A DNA stretch of 64,000 bases from Phycicoccus sonneratiae (GTDB lineage Bacteria > Actinomycetota > Actinomycetes > Actinomycetales > Dermatophilaceae). Every line of letters starts with the position of its first letter. The first letter of the stretch is position 1. The translations under genes were made by a program, and so were the position numbers. Location: the NCBI RefSeq assembly GCF_016887965.1, contig NZ_JAFDVD010000003.1, forward strand, positions 62,001 to 126,000, in the 5' to 3' direction. This document shows positions 61,952 through 64,000 of the stretch, one piece after another. The notes beneath the pieces are model-generated. The model did not search any database. It had not been told where the DNA came from and was given only the letters and a program-made list of their open reading frames with translations.

Positions 61952-61980
61952 TTGCATAACGTTGTGTTGGGGCATACCGT
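61952..61980 (+). promoter_or_regulatory. promoter of the cysteine leader peptide / CDO operon
   Basis: TTGCAT (61952-61957) and TACCGT (61975-61980) are separated by exactly 17 bp, and the leader ATG follows the -10 box by 6 nt. It is the only good promoter seen before the cysteine dioxygenase gene. Confidence 0.75.
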
Positions 61981-61986
61981 CGTCGC

Positions 61987-62055
61987 ATGAGCTCGTCCCG
62001 ACCGACCACCACTCGCCCGGCCCCGCCGGCGATGCGCTGTCGCTGTCCGCGCTGA
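61987..62055 (+). CDS. cysteine-codon leader peptide, probable attenuator
   Basis: A 22-codon open frame, MSSSRPTTTRPAPP followed by AMRCRCPR and a stop. Both cysteines are TGT, the rare cysteine codon in this very GC-rich genome, and lie within four codons of the stop. The ATG is leaderless (6 nt after TACCGT). It is 91 bp before a cysteine dioxygenase-rhodanese operon, so ribosome stalling at low charged Cys-tRNA could couple cysteine supply to its catabolism. Similar cysteine leader peptides are known upstream of sulfur genes in actinobacteria. Confidence 0.65.
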   Translation: MSSSRPTTTRPAPPAMRCRCPR

Positions 62056-62086
62056 CCGCTCCCTCGACCCGCACCTCCTCGTGGCG

Positions 62087-62103
62087 GCGACCCCGGTGGT
62101 CGC
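62087..62103 (+). promoter_or_regulatory. hairpin between leader peptide and cysteine dioxygenase
   Basis: GCGACC-ccggt-GGTCGC, extendable with a bulge to GGCG/CGCC, about 32 nt after the leader stop. It could be the regulated structure of the attenuator; no U-tract follows. Confidence 0.4.
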
Positions 62104-62146
62104 GCCCTCCCCGAACGCACCCCGATCCCCCACCGAAGGACCTCCC

Positions 62147-62632
62147 GTGACCGTCATCGCCCGACCCCGGACCCTCCCGACCACGCACGTCGCCGGGCCG
62201 CTCGCCACCGCGCGCCGGCTCGCCGCCGACGACACCCTCTGGCGCCCGCACCTCGACTTCGACCCCGTGAGCCGCTACTACCGACGCCTCCTCGCGACCG
62301 GCGAGCACGAGGCCTGGCTGCTCACCTGGCTCCCCGGGCAGGGCACGCCGTGGCACGACCACGGCGGCAGCGCCGGCGCCTTCGTCGTCCTCCAGGGCGC
62401 ACTCGTCGAGCGCACCGCACGGCACGGGCTGGTCCGCGGCCCACGGCGCATCCACGGCCGCGGCGCCACCCACGCGTTCGGGCCGGAGTACGTCCACCGC
62501 GTGACCAACGAGGGCTCCGACCCCGCGGTCTCGCTGCACGTGTACGCCCCGCGGCTGGCCTCGATGACCGACTACGAGGAGGATGACGGCGTGCTCGCGC
62601 CCACCCTCGTCCGGACGGCGGAGGCCTGGTGA
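62147..62632 (+). CDS. cysteine dioxygenase type I
   Basis: Non-heme iron enzyme that oxidises cysteine to cysteine sulfinate. The 161-aa protein has the iron ligands H70 and H72 (PWHDHGG) and H117 (YVHRVTN) in a cupin fold, and the core GSAGAFVVLQGALVE. No partner cysteine for the Cys-Tyr cross-link is seen at the usual place, as is typical of bacterial enzymes. GAAGGA lies 6 nt before GTG 62147. The stop overlaps the rhodanese start (GTGA). Confidence 0.88.
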   Translation: MTVIARPRTLPTTHVAGPLATARRLAADDTLWRPHLDFDPVSRYYRRLLATGEHEAWLLTWLPGQGTPWHDHGGSAGAFVVLQGALVERTARHGLVRGPRRIHGRGATHAFGPEYVHRVTNEGSDPAVSLHVYAPRLASMTDYEEDDGVLAPTLVRTAEAW

Positions 62633-63030
62633 CCAGCCGGGTCGACCTCCTCCTGTCAGCGGCCCGGGCCCGCCTCGACCGGCTGTCCCCGGAGCAGGCG
62701 GCCGCCGAGATCCGTTCCGGGGCAGCGGTTCTCGTCGACATCCGGCCCGCCGCCCAGCGTGCGGAGCAGGGCGAGCCCGACGGCGCGCTCGTCGTCGAGC
62801 GCAACGTCCTCGAGTGGCGCTTCGACCCGACGAACGACGCCGCCCTGCCGATCGCCGCGGACGACCTGCGCGTCGTCGTCATCTGCCAGGAGGGCTACAC
62901 GTCCTCGCTCGCGGCCGCGGCGCTGCGCGACGTCGGCGTGCACCGGGCGACCGACGTCGACGGCGGGTTCGCCGCCTGGCGCGCGGCCGGGCTCCCGACG
63001 ACCCCGGGCCGGGCGGTCAGCCCCCGCTGA
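62629..63030 (+). CDS. rhodanese-like sulfurtransferase domain protein
   Basis: The 133-aa protein is a single rhodanese domain with SGAAVLVDIRPAAQRAEQG, catalytic C86 (CQEGYTSS loop) and ATDVDGGFAAWRAAGLP. Pairing with cysteine dioxygenase in one operon is common in actinobacteria and suggests handling of sulfur released from cysteine. Its end overlaps the convergent GNAT gene by 14 bp. Confidence 0.9.
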   Translation: MTSRVDLLLSAARARLDRLSPEQAAAEIRSGAAVLVDIRPAAQRAEQGEPDGALVVERNVLEWRFDPTNDAALPIAADDLRVVVICQEGYTSSLAAAALRDVGVHRATDVDGGFAAWRAAGLPTTPGRAVSPR

Positions 63031-63574
63031 CCGGCCGGAGCGCGGCGAGCAGCACCATGTCGCACCACGCGCCGCCGATCCGGTGGTGGTCGCGCAGCAG
63101 GCCCTCGCAGACGTAGCCGGCCCGCTCGGCCGTGCGGAGGGAGGCCACGTTCCACGGCTCCACGTACAGCTCGACCCGGTGCGCGACCTCGAGGGTCCAC
63201 GCGAACGCGGTCAGGGCCCGGAGCGCGTCCCCCGCCAGGCCGTGACCGCGGCGGCCCGGGGCGATGGTGTACCCACCCCGGAACCGGCCGTGGCCGAGGT
63301 CGTCGACCCACAGACCCGCGGTGCCGACGGCGGCGGAGTCGTCGGTGAGGGCCACGCAGAAGCTGAAGCCGCGCCCCTCGGCGAGCCGTCCGTGCTGGCG
63401 CCCGATGTAGGCCAGCGCCGCCGCCTCGTCCGCGTCGGCGGGCAGCGTCGAGATCCGCGGGACGTACGGGTCGGTCGCGAGGTCGAGCACCATCGGGAGG
63501 TCGGTGTCCCGGAACGCCCGCAGGCGCACGCGGCCGGCCACCGGGTCGGTGGCCGGCCAGCGCAGCGGCGTCAC
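63017..63574 (-). CDS. GNAT family N-acetyltransferase (RimJ/RimL-like)
   Basis: The 185-aa protein has the RimJ/RimL-type acetyltransferase fold: VRLRAFRDTDLPMVLDLATDP, GYTIAPGRRGHGLAGDALRALT with the acetyl-CoA loop, VELYVEPWNVASLRTAERAGYVCEG. It likely acetylates an N-terminus or small amine. The GTG start overlaps the ileS stop (GTGA, 63571-63574). Confidence 0.88.
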   Translation of the reverse strand: MTPLRWPATDPVAGRVRLRAFRDTDLPMVLDLATDPYVPRISTLPADADEAAALAYIGRQHGRLAEGRGFSFCVALTDDSAAVGTAGLWVDDLGHGRFRGGYTIAPGRRGHGLAGDALRALTAFAWTLEVAHRVELYVEPWNVASLRTAERAGYVCEGLLRDHHRIGGAWCDMVLLAALRPVSGG

Positions 63575-64000
63575 CGGCGGGTGACCCGCACGTGGGCCTG
63601 GTGGCCGTCGCCGACCGTGACGACCGAGACCCGCTCGCCGTCCGGCGCGAGGAGCGGCTCGACCTGCGCGGCGAGGGTCTCCGCCGCGACGAGGTCGCCG
63701 TGCGCCTCGACCGCGGCCTCGACCTCGGCGTCGCCGGAGACCTCGAGGTGGATGCGGTCGGAGACCTCGAGCCCGGCGTCCTTGCGGGCCTGCTGCACCG
63801 CGCGGACGAGGTCGCGGGCGATGCCCTCGCGGGCCAGCGCGGGGGTGACCTCGGTGTCGAGGACGACGAAGCCGCCGCCGGGGAGCATGGCGGTGGCCAG
63901 CGAGCCACCGCTGCCGCCCTCGACGACCGTCTCGAGCGAGTACTCGCCCTCGACGAGCGCCAGCCCGCCGGCCGTCACCGTGCCGTCCTCGGCCACCGAC
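63571..64000 (-). CDS. ileS: isoleucyl-tRNA synthetase, C-terminal part only (window edge)
   Basis: About 143 C-terminal residues are present, cut by the window edge at 64000. The fragment carries the block TPALAREGIARDLVRAVQQARKDAGLEVSDRIHLEVSGD, characteristic of the C-terminal extension of actinobacterial (eukaryote-like) IleRS. Catalytic HIGH and KMSKS regions lie outside the window. The GNAT gene overlaps its stop by four bases. Confidence 0.9.
   Translation of the reverse strand, partial: SVAEDGTVTAGGLALVEGEYSLETVVEGGSGGSLATAMLPGGGFVVLDTEVTPALAREGIARDLVRAVQQARKDAGLEVSDRIHLEVSGDAEVEAAVEAHGDLVAAETLAAQVEPLLAPDGERVSVVTVGDGHQAHVRVTRR

Overview
The window is chromosomal DNA of a very GC-rich actinobacterium (roughly 70-75% G+C by eye, GC-rich third codon positions, many GTG starts). 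The core gene order is actinobacterial: dapA-rnj-ftsK-rimO-pgsA, rpsO-pnp-dapB, mreB-mreC-mreD-PBP2, ndk-DUF4233-folC-ileS. A mre cell-wall operon, DUF222/HNH and DUF2510 proteins and HelR-like ATPase fit Micrococcales, perhaps an Intrasporangiaceae/Dermatophilaceae-type genus, but the genus cannot be fixed from the sequence alone. No rRNA, tRNA, CRISPR array, prophage or insertion sequence was seen.

Layout. 1-13 kb: pgsA (cut by the window edge), rimO, an M19 dipeptidase, a potassium-channel-like protein, a MauE-thioredoxin membrane protein, ftsK, a Tat-exported protein flanked by matching direct-repeat boxes, RNase J, dapA, thyA and dfrA. 13-17.8 kb: SMP-30-like and crotonase-like enzymes, a His-rich GNAT, azlCD export, sirohydrochlorin chelatase and dapB. 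17.8-20.6 kb: an orphan type VII secretion-like cluster (tandem YbaB protein, EspC-like protein, helical/transmembrane protein, small membrane protein) and two tiny genes, at the place where pnp and dapB are usually linked. 20.8-23.7 kb: pnp and rpsO. 23.8-30.4 kb: a TetR/cupin pair and an fdsGBA-fdsD NAD-dependent formate dehydrogenase operon. 30.6-43.8 kb: a mixed accessory stretch (HNH nuclease, acyltransferases, GAF-PP2C phosphatase, deazaflavin enzyme, ArsR/SRPBCC pair, VOC proteins, HelR-like ATPase, degenerate M48 protein). 43.9-51.9 kb: a PLP decarboxylase, lpdA, the mre/PBP2 operon and ndk. 52-58.6 kb: an L7/L12-like mini-protein, a large secreted repeat protein and an ABC transporter/two-component operon. 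58.6-64 kb: folC, a methyltransferase, an AraC/VOC pair, a cysteine dioxygenase-rhodanese operon behind a cysteine-codon leader peptide, a GNAT and the end of ileS.

Expression signals are unusually readable. About twenty genes start 6-8 nt after a TAnnnT box and lack a Shine-Dalgarno sequence, the signature of leaderless transcription. Internal operon genes overlap by ATGA, GTGA or TGATG. Several GC-rich perfect hairpins act as likely terminators.

The most interesting items are: a 22-codon leader peptide with two rare TGT cysteine codons before the cysteine dioxygenase operon; two PHO-box-like repeats in opposite orientation around the promoter of a 45-codon gene; the orphan type VII-like cluster; paired CTTTAC direct repeats around a Tat-exported protein; a 20-bp palindrome in the 5' leader of the HelR-like gene; and two proteins with altered key motifs (a VGLSD pore and an HELSC metalloprotease site).
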